Source: Peptococcaceae bacterium BRH_c23
GTDB taxonomy: Bacteria > Bacillota_B > Desulfitobacteriia > Desulfitobacteriales > Desulfitobacteriaceae
Direction of reading: 5' to 3'
Assembly: GCA_000961805.1 (NCBI GenBank)
Contig: LADV01000197.1
Span: forward strand, 1-7,257
DNA: 7,257 bases
The position numbers were made by a program, and so were the translations under genes. The notes under the pieces are model-generated. The model searched no databases, was not told the origin of the DNA, and worked only from the letters and a program-made list of their open reading frames with translations. This document shows positions 1 to 5,015 of the stretch, piece after piece (positions within the stretch are counted from its first letter, which is position 1; each line of letters starts with the position of its first letter).

Positions 1-495
1 GATAAGTGCAATGGTTGCCGGTCATGTGAGATAATCTGCTCCAACTTTCACGCTACACCGAAATATAGCAGTATTAATCCGGCAAGGTCTCGTATTCAGG
101 TGATTCATGACCCAACGACCGACATTTGGCTTCCGGTGTTCGCAGGTGAATATACTCCAGCCGAATGCATGGGCAGAGGAAAGTATGTGATTGACGGAAA
201 GGAATATGACGATTGCACCTTCTGCAGAGCTTCTTGCCCAGCCAGGGATAGATTCAAAGAGCCCGATTCCGGTCTCCCGTTAAAGTGCGATATGTGTGAA
301 GAGAATGATCCCGGACAACCGCCCTTGTGTGTTCAGTGGTGTTACAATGAGGTCCTGATTTACGAAGAGAGGGAAGAGGAAGTCGAAGAAGAAGTCATTC
401 TGGGCGAGATTGAGATAGGATTGGAATCATTGGTAAGCAAACATGGTTTGCAGAAGTTAGTGGACACCGTTGCCCGTATGACACAAAAGGACTAA
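1..495 (+). CDS. 4Fe-4S ferredoxin-type electron-transfer subunit (5' end outside window)
   Basis: The frame is open from base 1 to the TAA at 493-495; the true start lies upstream, and the GTG at 100 is internal because it would discard the first cluster motif. Visible cysteines (numbered from base 1) are 3, 6, 9, 13 (CxxCxxCxxxC), 56, 72, 75, 79 (CxxCxxxCP), 96, 99, 110 and 114 (CxxC-x10-CxxxC). This resembles the DmsB/HycB/AorA-like group of cytoplasmic polyferredoxin subunits, which pass electrons to or from a molybdo- or tungsto-enzyme through several [4Fe-4S] clusters. The C-terminal tail begins with a glutamate-rich stretch (about residues 121-138) and ends in a short helix-like segment. 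A radical SAM protein and MoeA downstream suggest a W/Mo-enzyme partner such as aldehyde ferredoxin oxidoreductase, but that enzyme is not visible. The family is secure; the partner is inference. Confidence 0.85.
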   Translation, partial: DKCNGCRSCEIICSNFHATPKYSSINPARSRIQVIHDPTTDIWLPVFAGEYTPAECMGRGKYVIDGKEYDDCTFCRASCPARDRFKEPDSGLPLKCDMCEENDPGQPPLCVQWCYNEVLIYEEREEEVEEEVILGEIEIGLESLVSKHGLQKLVDTVARMTQKD

Positions 496-515
496 AATTT
501 TCTACCCCTGTGGAA

Positions 516-1678
516 AGGCCATAGCAATGCCTTAAGGACGTAAAGCAGATAGACGACATGATAGACCTGAGTTGGTTCGTCACGGAATGAAGTTTTTTCT
601 GAAGGTTGATAAGCCTCTCTGTCCGTGCCGCAAGCGCAGGTCTTGACGTAGACGTTGAATCTTAACAAGGAATCAGGTGCTCCATGCAATGGGAGGTTCG
701 GACTTTAATACAAAGTAAGGAGAAACCCAAGCCATGAACATAAAGCTAGAAAGAATAGCAGAGAGAGCTCGAAAGGAAACTGATCTGAAATTCACTTCCC
801 TGGCGCATCACATATCAAAGGAGCTTATTTGGGAAAGTCTAGCCCGGATATCAAAGTATACTGCGCCGGGTGTAGACCATGAGGCGGTTGAAGGAGCGCA
901 GAAGAGCTTTAACCTTTGGTTTGAAGAACTAATGAAGTCAATTCATCTGAAAAGCTATATCCCCCCGACGGGAGTAGGAGTTCCCAGAGTTGTGGATGTC
1001 GTCTTGCAATACAGTACTACTGAAGTATTATCCGCAATATATGAGCAAGACTTCCTCAACTATTCATTCGGAGGAAGGCCGGGACGAGGATTGCATAATG
1101 CTCTTGCAACCTTAAACGAGATAATTGCCGGGGAAAAAGTCAGTTGGGTGCTGGAAGCAAGCTTCAAGGACTTCTTCGGGAGCCTGGAAAACCAATGGAT
1201 GATGGGGTTTGTACAACGTAGGGTGAGAGACCCTAGAATTATTTCCATGATAAGAGGGTGGCTGAAAGCCGGTGTTATGAAAGCCGGTAAAATCCAGGCG
1301 AGCGAAATTGGCACTACCCAGGGGGACTCGATTAGAGTCTTGCTGAGCAATGTTTATCTACATTATGTATTGGACCAGTGGTTTGAAACGTTAGTGAAGC
1401 CAGGATTAAAGGGTGAAGCATATTTAATTAGGTATATCGATGATTTTATAGTCTGTTTTCAATACCGTTCAGAAGCCACCCGTTTTCATGAAGCACTGGA
1501 GAAAAGGCTTGAGGAATTTTCCTTAAGTTTAGAACCGAACAAAACGAACCTAGTTGAATTTGGTCGCTTCCCAACTAAGCATTTTAAGGATCAAGTCAAA
1601 AGGGTAGATAAGATTTATTATTACGGTTTCACCAACTATGGCACTCAAGCAAGAATCATGAAATGCGAGGTGCAATAA
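516..1678 (+). mobile_element. Degenerate, 3'-truncated group II intron remnant
   Basis: The region before the reverse transcriptase frame looks like structured group II intron RNA: a long G-rich, ORF-free leader, a hairpin at 680-695 (CTCC/GGAG) followed by GGTTCGGAC, and an SD (AAGGAG, 716-721) leading to the ORF at 734, as in intron domain IV. A GTGGAAAGG at 516 may be a worn version of the GTGYG 5' end; that boundary is a guess. No 3' part is present: only one base separates the RT stop from the next gene, and I find no domain V hairpin or domain VI, so the element cannot self-splice. It lies between a ferredoxin gene and the radical SAM/moeA pair. The intron assignment rests mainly on the RT; the RNA part is my reading of its pattern. 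Confidence 0.65.
734..1678 (+). pseudogene. Group II intron reverse transcriptase/maturase, truncated and catalytically damaged
   Basis: The 314-residue frame is recognisable as an intron-encoded RT: AIYEQDFLNYSFGGRPGRG (about 100-118), the YIDDF box (234-238, normally YADDF/YIDDF) and NVYLHYVLDQWF after the QG motif. Several changes point to decay. The RT motif A aspartate is replaced by serine (S143 in VLEASFKDFF; relatives read EAD-x-K-x-FF). The usual PQGGxIS reads TQGDSIR (195-201). The basic first RT block (IPK...RPLG type) is missing, with YIPPT joined directly to GVGVPR near residues 79-84. The protein stops just after the GFTxY motif, so the X/thumb, DNA-binding and any endonuclease regions are absent; full-length relatives are usually well above 400 residues. 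No internal stop or frameshift occurs. It was probably active once and is now dead; retention of a structural role cannot be excluded. Confidence 0.85.
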
Positions 1679-1679
1679 A

Positions 1680-2783
1680 GTGAGAAGCCCAACAGAACAT
1701 GCTAAACAATTAAAAGCAATGTATTCTAAAGAAGATGGACGATTGAAGGGTGAAGGAACTTGGGGGAAGCTTCCTTTCTTTTGGTTCCTCTTATTCCTCT
1801 CATACAAGTGCACAAGAAGGTGTAACTATTGTTATGCTTTAAATCAAGCTGGCGATAATGATGAAATGGAAATGGATGAGAATACGTTTTCAAGATTAGT
1901 AGAGTGGATTCCGGAAGTCTGGAAAATTAATAATGTTAAAGTGAACACCATTGGTTTTCTTGGAGGAGAACCCTTATTAAGGACAGATAGAATTAAGAAA
2001 ATTATGGATACTGTCTATAAAAATACTGATGGTATGCAAGGGAATCTTTATACAAATGGTGACTTAATAGATTCCGTAAATTGGGATGATCTAGAAGATA
2101 TCCAATGGATGACAACAAGTATAACAGATATTACCACTAAAGAGCTATCGAGAAGAATGAAGATAATTAGTGAAAGATCAAATGTTATTGGTCAAACAAT
2201 AGCAGCTACCTTGGATGATCATAACTTAGCTAGAGTTCTGGATATAACAAGATTTGGAATAGAAAATGGATATCGTTTAAGATATCAAAAGGATATATAC
2301 AGAGGAATAGATGCTGAATACAAGAAAAGATTGTTGCAGAAATACCATGAATTGTGTGATTTGCTGGAAAACTATACTATTAAGGGATACGATGTTCAAA
2401 CTACTTTCTTGTTGGATACTTTAATTCCATTATGGGATCATGAATCTTCTCCATATATTTGTGGAAAAAGACTTGCTACAGTATTTCCTGATGGAAGCAT
2501 TGGGCCATGTATTAGAGACCATTCATTTAAAACTGGAACAATATTTGACGCAAATCCGTTAAGTGCAATACAATGTGACACGTTTCATTATGAGGTTACA
2601 AGACCAGACATCCCAGATGAATGTAGGAAGTGTGAATCCAAAACTACCTGTCAGGGAGGATGTCCCCATGATAAATTGTTAATGACCGGTACTACTTCGG
2701 GAAAATCTGTTGCATGTGATATTCATAAAGAAATTATTCCAAGATTAAGACATCTGGATGGATTGAAGAGACTTATATGTTAA
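1680..2783 (+). CDS. Radical SAM/SPASM protein, probable W/Mo-enzyme (AOR-type) maturation factor
   Basis: This 367-residue protein has the radical SAM cluster motif C44xxxC48xxC51 and a GGEP motif (95-98) that contacts SAM. Its C-terminal SPASM set is complete: C261-x10-G-x4-C277, then C315xxC318x5C324xxxC328 and C346, enough for two auxiliary [4Fe-4S] clusters. SPASM enzymes modify peptides or proteins by SAM-derived radical chemistry; a relative, Cmo, is encoded beside the tungsten aldehyde ferredoxin oxidoreductase gene of Pyrococcus and has been proposed to act in cofactor modification. Coupling to MoeA and the ferredoxin upstream favour that kind of role here. An alternative is peptide (RiPP) maturation. 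The GTG start at 1680 has GAGG at 1667-1670 upstream, inside the end of the RT remnant; ATG 1719 is an alternative without an obvious SD. Family is secure, substrate unknown. Confidence 0.85.
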   Translation: MRSPTEHAKQLKAMYSKEDGRLKGEGTWGKLPFFWFLLFLSYKCTRRCNYCYALNQAGDNDEMEMDENTFSRLVEWIPEVWKINNVKVNTIGFLGGEPLLRTDRIKKIMDTVYKNTDGMQGNLYTNGDLIDSVNWDDLEDIQWMTTSITDITTKELSRRMKIISERSNVIGQTIAATLDDHNLARVLDITRFGIENGYRLRYQKDIYRGIDAEYKKRLLQKYHELCDLLENYTIKGYDVQTTFLLDTLIPLWDHESSPYICGKRLATVFPDGSIGPCIRDHSFKTGTIFDANPLSAIQCDTFHYEVTRPDIPDECRKCESKTTCQGGCPHDKLLMTGTTSGKSVACDIHKEIIPRLRHLDGLKRLIC

Positions 2784-4003
2784 GTTTAGAGGAAGATATG
2801 ATTCTGAAAGAAGTTTTAGATTATATTCCAACATTGTCAAAAGAGCGAAAACCCATCCTAGAATCTTTAAAACGGACTTTAGCGGAAGACATTGTTGCAC
2901 CAGAAGCTTTACCACCCTGTGATTACGCTTTATGTGATGGATATGCTTTAAATTCACACTTGACTATTGGAGCAGCAAAGAATAATCCCAAATACTTTTC
3001 TGTCTTGGGTGAAGTTTGTGCCGGGGCAATTTATGAGGGCGAGATAAAATGCAATGGGGCTGTAAATATTATGACTGGGGCCTCCATTCCGAAGGGGACA
3101 GATTGCGTTATACAATTGGAATTGGTTGAAAGACAAGATGAACTGCTGATAGTAATTAATCAAGTTCAAAGTGGAATGAATGTTCGTATGGCAGGTTCAG
3201 ACCTTGCCAAAGGTTCCATTGTAATAAATAGTGGATCTATCATCAGTCCATTAGAAATTGGCGTATTAGCAAGTTTGGGAAGAAGCAGCGCCGAAGTAAT
3301 AAGGAGACCTATAGTGTCAGTTGCTGCTACGGGTGATGAAGTGATACCGGTGGGTGGGAAAAAAGATAGAGGGCAAGTATATAACAGTAATGCTCATTGT
3401 ATTGCCGGTCTGGTATCTAGCTATGGGGGAACTCCTCGTTTATTAGATGTTATTCCTGATGACAAGAACAAATTACGGGATAGTATTATTAGGAGCTTTG
3501 GGTCAGACCTATTAATAACAATAGGGGGTACCTCAAGTGGCTTGAAGGACATAGTTTCCGAGCATGGTTTTGAAGAAATATCCTATGGAGATAGCCTTTA
3601 TCACAACGGATTGCCGTTAAAAATATTAAAAGGTACAGATAACCGGATACTCCCACATTTGGCTTTGCCGGGAAAACCAGTAGGCAGTATTATAGTTTTT
3701 GAACTTTATGGTCGGTCTGTTCTTGAAAAAATGTCTGGAAGGAGAAGAAGTACTTTCAAAGTTTGCTGCGCTACCATGCAAAACGAGATTATCAATGCCG
3801 GCAAAGCAAACATTTATGCCCGGGTGAAGTTGCAAAAGAAGCAAGAATTTTATATAGCGTGGTCTACTGGTAAACCCGATCATGATTTAATTTGTCCCAA
3901 TGTAGAAGCCAATGGCTTCGTATTTTTACCGAAAACTACTGAAAAGGTTTGTATCGGCGATCAGGTGAGTGTGTTGGTTCCCGGTTGGAGTGACTTCTAT
4001 TAA
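2777..4003 (+). CDS. moeA: MoeA-like molybdopterin molybdenumtransferase, divergent
   Basis: MoeA inserts molybdate or tungstate into adenylylated molybdopterin in the cytoplasm, the last general step of Moco/Wco synthesis. The 408-residue length and layout match the family: N-terminal MLSLEEDMILKEVLDYIP, AEDIVAP, the CDYALCDGYA motif (48-57; relatives have D-x-S-x-M-DGYA), NIMTGASIPKGTDCVIQLE, then TGDEVIPVG and GQVYNSNAH, GGTSSGLKD (250-258) and LPGKPVGSIIVFEL (from 297), and the C-terminal small domain. Several usually fixed residues differ: YDSN reads YNSN, GGxSxGxxD keeps its last Asp but has SG-LK before it, and LPGNP reads LPGKP. This suggests a specialised paralogue, perhaps for tungsten. 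The ATG at 2777 overlaps the radical SAM stop (ATGTTAA), implying translational coupling. The start fits the family N-terminus better than ATG 2798. Confidence 0.9.
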   Translation: MLSLEEDMILKEVLDYIPTLSKERKPILESLKRTLAEDIVAPEALPPCDYALCDGYALNSHLTIGAAKNNPKYFSVLGEVCAGAIYEGEIKCNGAVNIMTGASIPKGTDCVIQLELVERQDELLIVINQVQSGMNVRMAGSDLAKGSIVINSGSIISPLEIGVLASLGRSSAEVIRRPIVSVAATGDEVIPVGGKKDRGQVYNSNAHCIAGLVSSYGGTPRLLDVIPDDKNKLRDSIIRSFGSDLLITIGGTSSGLKDIVSEHGFEEISYGDSLYHNGLPLKILKGTDNRILPHLALPGKPVGSIIVFELYGRSVLEKMSGRRRSTFKVCCATMQNEIINAGKANIYARVKLQKKQEFYIAWSTGKPDHDLICPNVEANGFVFLPKTTEKVCIGDQVSVLVPGWSDFY

Positions 4004-4010
4004 AGCGGGG

Positions 4011-4038
4011 TTTACCTTAAAAAAAGACTATCTATAAT
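4011..4038 (+). promoter_or_regulatory. Candidate upstream promoter TTTACC-16-TATAAT
   Basis: A perfect TATAAT at 4033-4038 has a 4/6 -35 match (TTTACC, 4011-4016) 16 bp upstream. It starts just past the moeA stop and could give a transcript through the whole leader. Weaker than the next candidate because of the -35. Confidence 0.4.
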
Positions 4039-4071
4039 GTTGTGCTCACTAAAGCAATGAATTAAAATTTA

Positions 4072-4100
4072 TTGATAGATACGGGGTAATATGTTAAAAT
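4072..4100 (+). promoter_or_regulatory. Candidate promoter TTGATA-17-TAAAAT
   Basis: TTGATA (4072-4077) and TAAAAT (4095-4100) are each one base from sigma-A consensus with a 17-bp spacer, predicting a start near 4107. The -10 lies inside an inverted repeat and the 28-bp element begins about 10 bp after the predicted start, an arrangement typical of a repressed promoter. Confidence 0.55.
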
Positions 4101-4115
4101 AAATTATAACATATT
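4088..4115. promoter_or_regulatory. Inverted repeat over the promoter -10 region
   Basis: AATATGTTA (4088-4096) and TAACATATT (4107-4115) are perfect 9-bp inverted arms around a 10-bp centre that contains most of the -10. It could be an operator; the arms are A+T-rich, so chance is not excluded. Confidence 0.4.
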
Positions 4116-4143
4116 TGAAACATGGTTTCATTATATGAAACAA
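4116..4143 (+). repeat. 28-bp palindromic element, copy 1 (candidate operator)
   Basis: The element contains the perfect palindrome TGAAAC-ATG-GTTTCA (4116-4130), and its right half forms a second perfect palindrome, GTTTCAT-TAT-ATGAAAC (4125-4141), so three half-sites alternate in phase. The TGAAAC-n3-GTTTCA form resembles operators of KdgR/IclR-type regulators; that link is inference. It lies just downstream of the predicted transcription start, and a second copy is at 4637-4664 with 26 of 28 bases identical. Confidence 0.6.
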
Positions 4144-4185
4144 ATCGAGGGGCGGAGTTTAGATTATTTTTAAAGGAGATGAATT

Positions 4186-4233
4186 TTGCAGTTTTTTGGT
4201 ACTAAATATAAATATAAATATAAATATGAATAG
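4186..4233 (+). CDS. Possible 15-residue leader peptide with Lys-Tyr repeats
   Basis: A near-consensus SD (AAAGGAG, 4172-4178) sits 7 bp before a TTG start. Translation gives MQFFGTKYKYKYKYE and stops at a TAG supplied by the first unit of the GAATAG repeat. The AAATAT microsatellite encodes the Lys-Tyr pairs, so copy-number change would lengthen or shorten the peptide without a frameshift. The SD is the main support; nothing shows that the peptide is made or does anything. It could act as an upstream ORF affecting translation or transcription of the downstream gene. Confidence 0.3.
   Translation: MQFFGTKYKYKYKYE
4204..4227. repeat. Hexanucleotide microsatellite (AAATAT) x 4
   Basis: Four perfect tandem copies of AAATAT run directly into the GAATAG array without a gap. 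The units differ only at the first and last base, so one array may derive from the other. Confidence 0.95.
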
Positions 4234-4300
4234 GAATAGGAATAGGAATAGGAATAGGAATAGGAATAGGAATAGGAATAGGAATAGGAATAGGAATAGG
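4228..4300. repeat. Hexanucleotide microsatellite (GAATAG) x 12
   Basis: Twelve perfect copies plus one base, with no interruption, in the leader between the promoters and the small gene. Perfect purity suggests recent expansion by replication slippage. The forward GAA TAG reading is full of stops. Because the period is six bases, copy change alters spacing by multiples of 6 bp rather than reading frame. Confidence 0.97.
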
Positions 4301-4319
4301 TTATACCTAAACGATTTTT

Positions 4320-4378
4320 GAGTGAAATTCGCAAAAGCAATGGATATAATGTAATTTGCGCAATACCGAGTTTCACTC
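4320..4378 (+). promoter_or_regulatory. Hairpin-forming leader segment upstream of the small gene
   Basis: GAGTGAAA (4320-4327) pairs perfectly with TTTCACTC (4371-4378), and inside it CGCAAA (4330-4335) pairs with TTTGCG (4355-4360), giving a two-step stem with an asymmetric internal loop. It is not followed by a T run, so it is not an ordinary terminator. It does not match any riboswitch consensus I know. Confidence 0.4.
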
Positions 4379-4445
4379 TATGAATATAAGGTTCAGGATT
4401 AAGGCTACAGGCTTTTGATCGAAAATTTAAAAGGAGGTAATTTTA

Positions 4446-4664
4446 GTGGCTCTTTGTGAAGTAAAAAAGGAAAATGATCAGGAACAGGTTTGTGCAGGAC
4501 CCAAGCGCTTATCACTAGGCGAGGATGAAAATTTAATCAATGAGTCGAGAGAAATTGCCATTAAACCACATTGCATGAGCGAATTTCGAAAAAAAGTAGC
4601 ACAAGCGATAGAAGCAAACAATTTATGTTATAATTGTGAAACAGGGTTTCATTATATGAAATAA
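4446..4664 (+). CDS. Unrecognised 72-residue five-cysteine small protein
   Basis: A GTG start at 4446 follows a full AAGGAGG (4431-4437) at 8 bp, and a strong terminator follows the stop, so this is very probably a real gene with its own transcript. I do not recognise the family. The protein is soluble and charged, has no signal peptide or membrane segment, and carries Cys at 4, 16, 43, 61 and 64. The last two form LCYNC in the segment AIEANNLCYNCETGFHYMK. It could bind a metal or cluster, be a regulator, or be a substrate of the nearby radical SAM/SPASM enzyme; all three are speculation. Its 3' end coincides with copy 2 of the 28-bp element, which also occurs near its promoter. A+T content resembles moeA rather than the lipoprotein genes. 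Confidence 0.65.
   Translation: MALCEVKKENDQEQVCAGPKRLSLGEDENLINESREIAIKPHCMSEFRKKVAQAIEANNLCYNCETGFHYMK
4637..4664 (+). repeat. 28-bp palindromic element, copy 2 (inside the small gene's 3' end)
   Basis: This copy differs from copy 1 at two positions only. The core TGAAAC-AGG-GTTTCA (4637-4651) stays fully palindromic, while the right half-site becomes ATGAAAT. It encodes the last residues (ETGFHYMK) and most of the stop codon of the small protein. Sequence on either side of the two copies does not align, so the repeat is sharply bounded. Confidence 0.6.
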
Positions 4665-4702
4665 GCAAATAAATATACTATCCAATTTTAAAATGAATAC
4701 CG

Positions 4703-4742
4703 AAAGCCGGTTTTTCCTTACTCTGGGGAAAACCGGCTTTTT
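4703..4742 (+). terminator. Strong intrinsic terminator after the small gene
   Basis: AAAGCCGGTTTTTCC (4703-4717) pairs with the G/A-rich arm ending ACCGGCTTT (4726-4740), about 15 bp with one G-U pair and an 8-nt loop, followed by a T run to 4742. It ends the small-gene unit 39 bp after its stop and insulates it from the next operon. The A-rich 5' side may let it work on the other strand too. Confidence 0.9.
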
Positions 4743-4773
4743 GTGTGTGCCATGCATTAGTTTTTATCATATC

Positions 4774-4831
4774 GGTTTAGTTTAATATTGCTTGGCATTG
4801 TTAGGCTTAAATTTGGTTTAAGTTAATATTG
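4774..4831 (+). repeat. Direct repeat upstream of the lipoprotein promoter
   Basis: GGTTTAGTTTAATATTG (4774-4790) recurs as GGTTTAAGTTAATATTG (4815-4831), 15 of 17 bases alike and 41 bp apart, close to four helical turns. The second copy abuts the -35 hexamer. This fits paired activator sites, though A+T-rich sequence makes chance similarity easier. Confidence 0.4.
4806..4822. promoter_or_regulatory. Palindrome CTTAAA-n5-TTTAAG upstream of -35
   Basis: Perfect 6-bp arms around TTTGG, centred about 20 bp upstream of the -35 hexamer, where transcription activators of the CRP/FNR size class often bind. The regulator is unknown. Confidence 0.35.
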
Positions 4832-4861
4832 TTGACATATGATTGTCACAAAAGGTATAAT
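4832..4861 (+). promoter_or_regulatory. Consensus sigma-A promoter TTGACA-18-TATAAT
   Basis: Both hexamers are perfect (4832-4837 and 4856-4861) with an 18-bp spacer, predicting a start near 4868 and a leader of about 150 nt before the lipoprotein gene. An unmodulated promoter this good would be strong, which fits the operator-like palindrome inside its spacer. Confidence 0.8.
4833..4848. promoter_or_regulatory. Operator-like palindrome TGACA-n6-TGTCA in the promoter spacer
   Basis: Perfect 5-bp arms, TGACA (inside the -35) and TGTCA, around TATGAT. A protein bound here would block RNA polymerase. The spacing resembles CRP/FNR-family sites, but the arms do not match the FNR (TTGAT/ATCAA) or CRP (TGTGA/TCACA) consensus. 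Confidence 0.4.
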
Positions 4862-5015
4862 TTTACTACGGTTTCTCCCTTTTTTTAAAGGTGGACGACA
4901 TCTATCGGATCCATGAGACATGAGATAACTTCTGACATTTGGTCTAAAGCGAATAGATATGTCCGGTAGGACACCTTTGCTATTATATTCACAAAATATT
5001 TTAAGGAGGAAGAAG

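Larger units (their letters stand above)
4004..4445 (+). other. Intergenic region and 5' leader of the small five-cysteine protein gene
   Basis: The 442 bases between moeA and the small gene hold no gene of ordinary length. They contain two candidate sigma-A promoters, overlapping inverted repeats, one copy of a 28-bp repeated element, a well-placed SD with a possible 15-codon leader peptide, two hexanucleotide microsatellites and a hairpin-forming stretch, each listed separately. No convincing terminator follows moeA, so read-through into this region is possible. Confidence 0.6.
4743..5015 (+). other. Promoter region and 5' leader of the lipoprotein operon
   Basis: No gene is visible here. 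The first 120 bases hold A+T-rich direct and inverted repeats and the promoter, listed separately. The roughly 150-nt leader from the predicted start near 4868 has a possible long-range pairing, AAAGGTG (4887-4893) with CACCTTT (4972-4978), and a small hairpin TGTCC-GGTA-GGACA (4960-4973) overlapping the second arm, so the two would exclude each other. I cannot match it to a known riboswitch. The SD AAGGAGG at 5003-5009 ends the region. Confidence 0.5.

Noticed and set aside
1660..1700. Intact 3' end (domains V/VI) of the group II intron
   Set aside because: There is no space between the RT stop and the radical SAM frame, and I found no domain V-type hairpin there.
2798..2800. Alternative moeA start at ATG 2798 with GAGGA upstream
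   Set aside because: It would remove MLSLEED, which aligns with the normal MoeA N-terminus; the overlapping ATG at 2777 fits better.
4204..4300. CRISPR array
   Set aside because: The repeats are 6-bp units in direct contact, with no spacers.
4226..4321. Plus-strand 31-codon frame M(NR)12LYLNDF starting at the array junction
   Set aside because: The ATG exists, but the upstream sequence is pure AAATAT repeat with no SD.
4170..4376. Minus-strand frame encoding a long Ser-Tyr repeat
   Set aside because: It is the translation of the GAATAG/AAATAT arrays in reverse; the GTG start has no SD, and the plus-strand leader explains the region better.
4301..4445. Molybdenum/tungsten cofactor riboswitch upstream of the small gene
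   Set aside because: A hairpin is present, but I see none of the conserved sequence blocks of the Moco RNA motif, and the gene downstream is not a recognisable Moco gene.
4959..5015. N-terminal extension of the heme lipoprotein from ATG 4959
   Set aside because: No SD precedes it, while ATG 5016 has a perfect SD and starts a proper lipoprotein signal peptide.
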